A stretch of 5,653 bases of DNA from positions 1 to 5,653 of the forward strand of contig CACZPC010000097.1 of assembly GCA_902782985.1 (NCBI GenBank), written 5' to 3'. This stretch comes from Oscillospiraceae bacterium. Lineage in GTDB: Bacteria > Bacillota > Clostridia > Saccharofermentanales > Saccharofermentanaceae. Shown in pieces: positions 5,553-5,653 of the stretch. How positions within the stretch are numbered: the first letter of the stretch is position 1; the number at the start of each line of letters is the position of its first letter. Both the position numbers and the translations under genes were made by a program. The notes under the pieces were generated by a model. It saw only the letters and a list, made by a program, of their open reading frames with translations. It was not told the origin of the DNA and searched no databases.

Positions 5553-5653
5553 TTATTCCTCGTCGAGCTTCAGGACACTCATGAATGCTTCCTGAGGGAC
5601 ATTGACCGAGCCTACCTGACGCATTCTCTTCTTACCCTCTTTCTGCTTCTCCA
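5553..5653 (-). CDS. lepA: Elongation factor 4 (LepA), C-terminal end only
   Basis: The last 32 codons before TAA (5553-5555) read [16 protein letters not shown] then [16 protein letters not shown]. This is the characteristic LepA C terminus, the conserved KQKxGKKRMxxxGxVxxPQEAF-x-x-VLK motif of its ribosome-binding C-terminal domain. LepA is a membrane-associated translational GTPase that acts on ribosomes. The gene continues past the right edge of the window. It gives a chromosomal core-genome anchor for the locus. Confidence 0.92.
   Translation of the reverse strand, partial: EKQKEGKKRMRQVGSVNVPQEAFMSVLKLDEE

Overview
The window looks like a piece of chromosome from an anaerobic Bacillota, most likely a gut- or rumen-type member of the Clostridia. 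This is inferred from purine-rich Shine-Dalgarno sites (AGGGG, GGAGG, AAGGGGTGA), a lipoprotein that joins a bacterial SH3 domain to a CAP domain through an acidic and Ser-rich linker, a clostridial-type S51 (peptidase E-like) protein, and a mixed base composition. No species can be named from sequence alone. There are no rRNA or tRNA genes, IS elements or CRISPR arrays.

Layout. (1) Positions 1-591, plus strand: the 3' end of a gene for a probable secreted or surface protein. It is open at the left edge and holds two gapless 79-residue repeats. (2) 650-1705, minus: a TTG-started lipoprotein with an SH3-like domain, a low-complexity linker and a C-terminal CAP/SCP (YkwD-like) domain. (3) 1706-1975: a divergent regulatory region of about 270 bp with an extended -10 promoter, a cluster of AATTGAT elements and a second -10-like element. 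(4) 2024-2737, plus (possible upstream start at 1976): an S51/peptidase E-like protein whose nucleophile motif is altered, followed by a strong terminator. (5) 2837-5435, minus: a tight three-gene operon, transcribed as a BFD-like [2Fe-2S] protein, then a LuxE-type acyl-protein synthetase, then a LuxC-type acyl-CoA/acyl-protein reductase. Gaps are 7 and 6 nt and the operon has its own -10 at 5469-5474. (6) 5501-5653, minus: a terminator and the last 32 codons of lepA (EF4).

How the genes fit together. LuxE and LuxC are the synthetase and reductase subunits of the fatty acid reductase known from bioluminescence operons: LuxE activates a carboxylic acid with ATP and holds it as a thioester, and LuxC reduces it with NADPH to the aldehyde. 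No luciferase (luxAB) or acyltransferase (luxD) gene is in view, so the operon more plausibly makes an aldehyde for another purpose. The leading iron-sulfur gene is the unusual part and suggests a redox link. The other proteins appear unrelated to this operon. Two belong to the cell surface, and the S51-like protein may be a pseudoenzyme.
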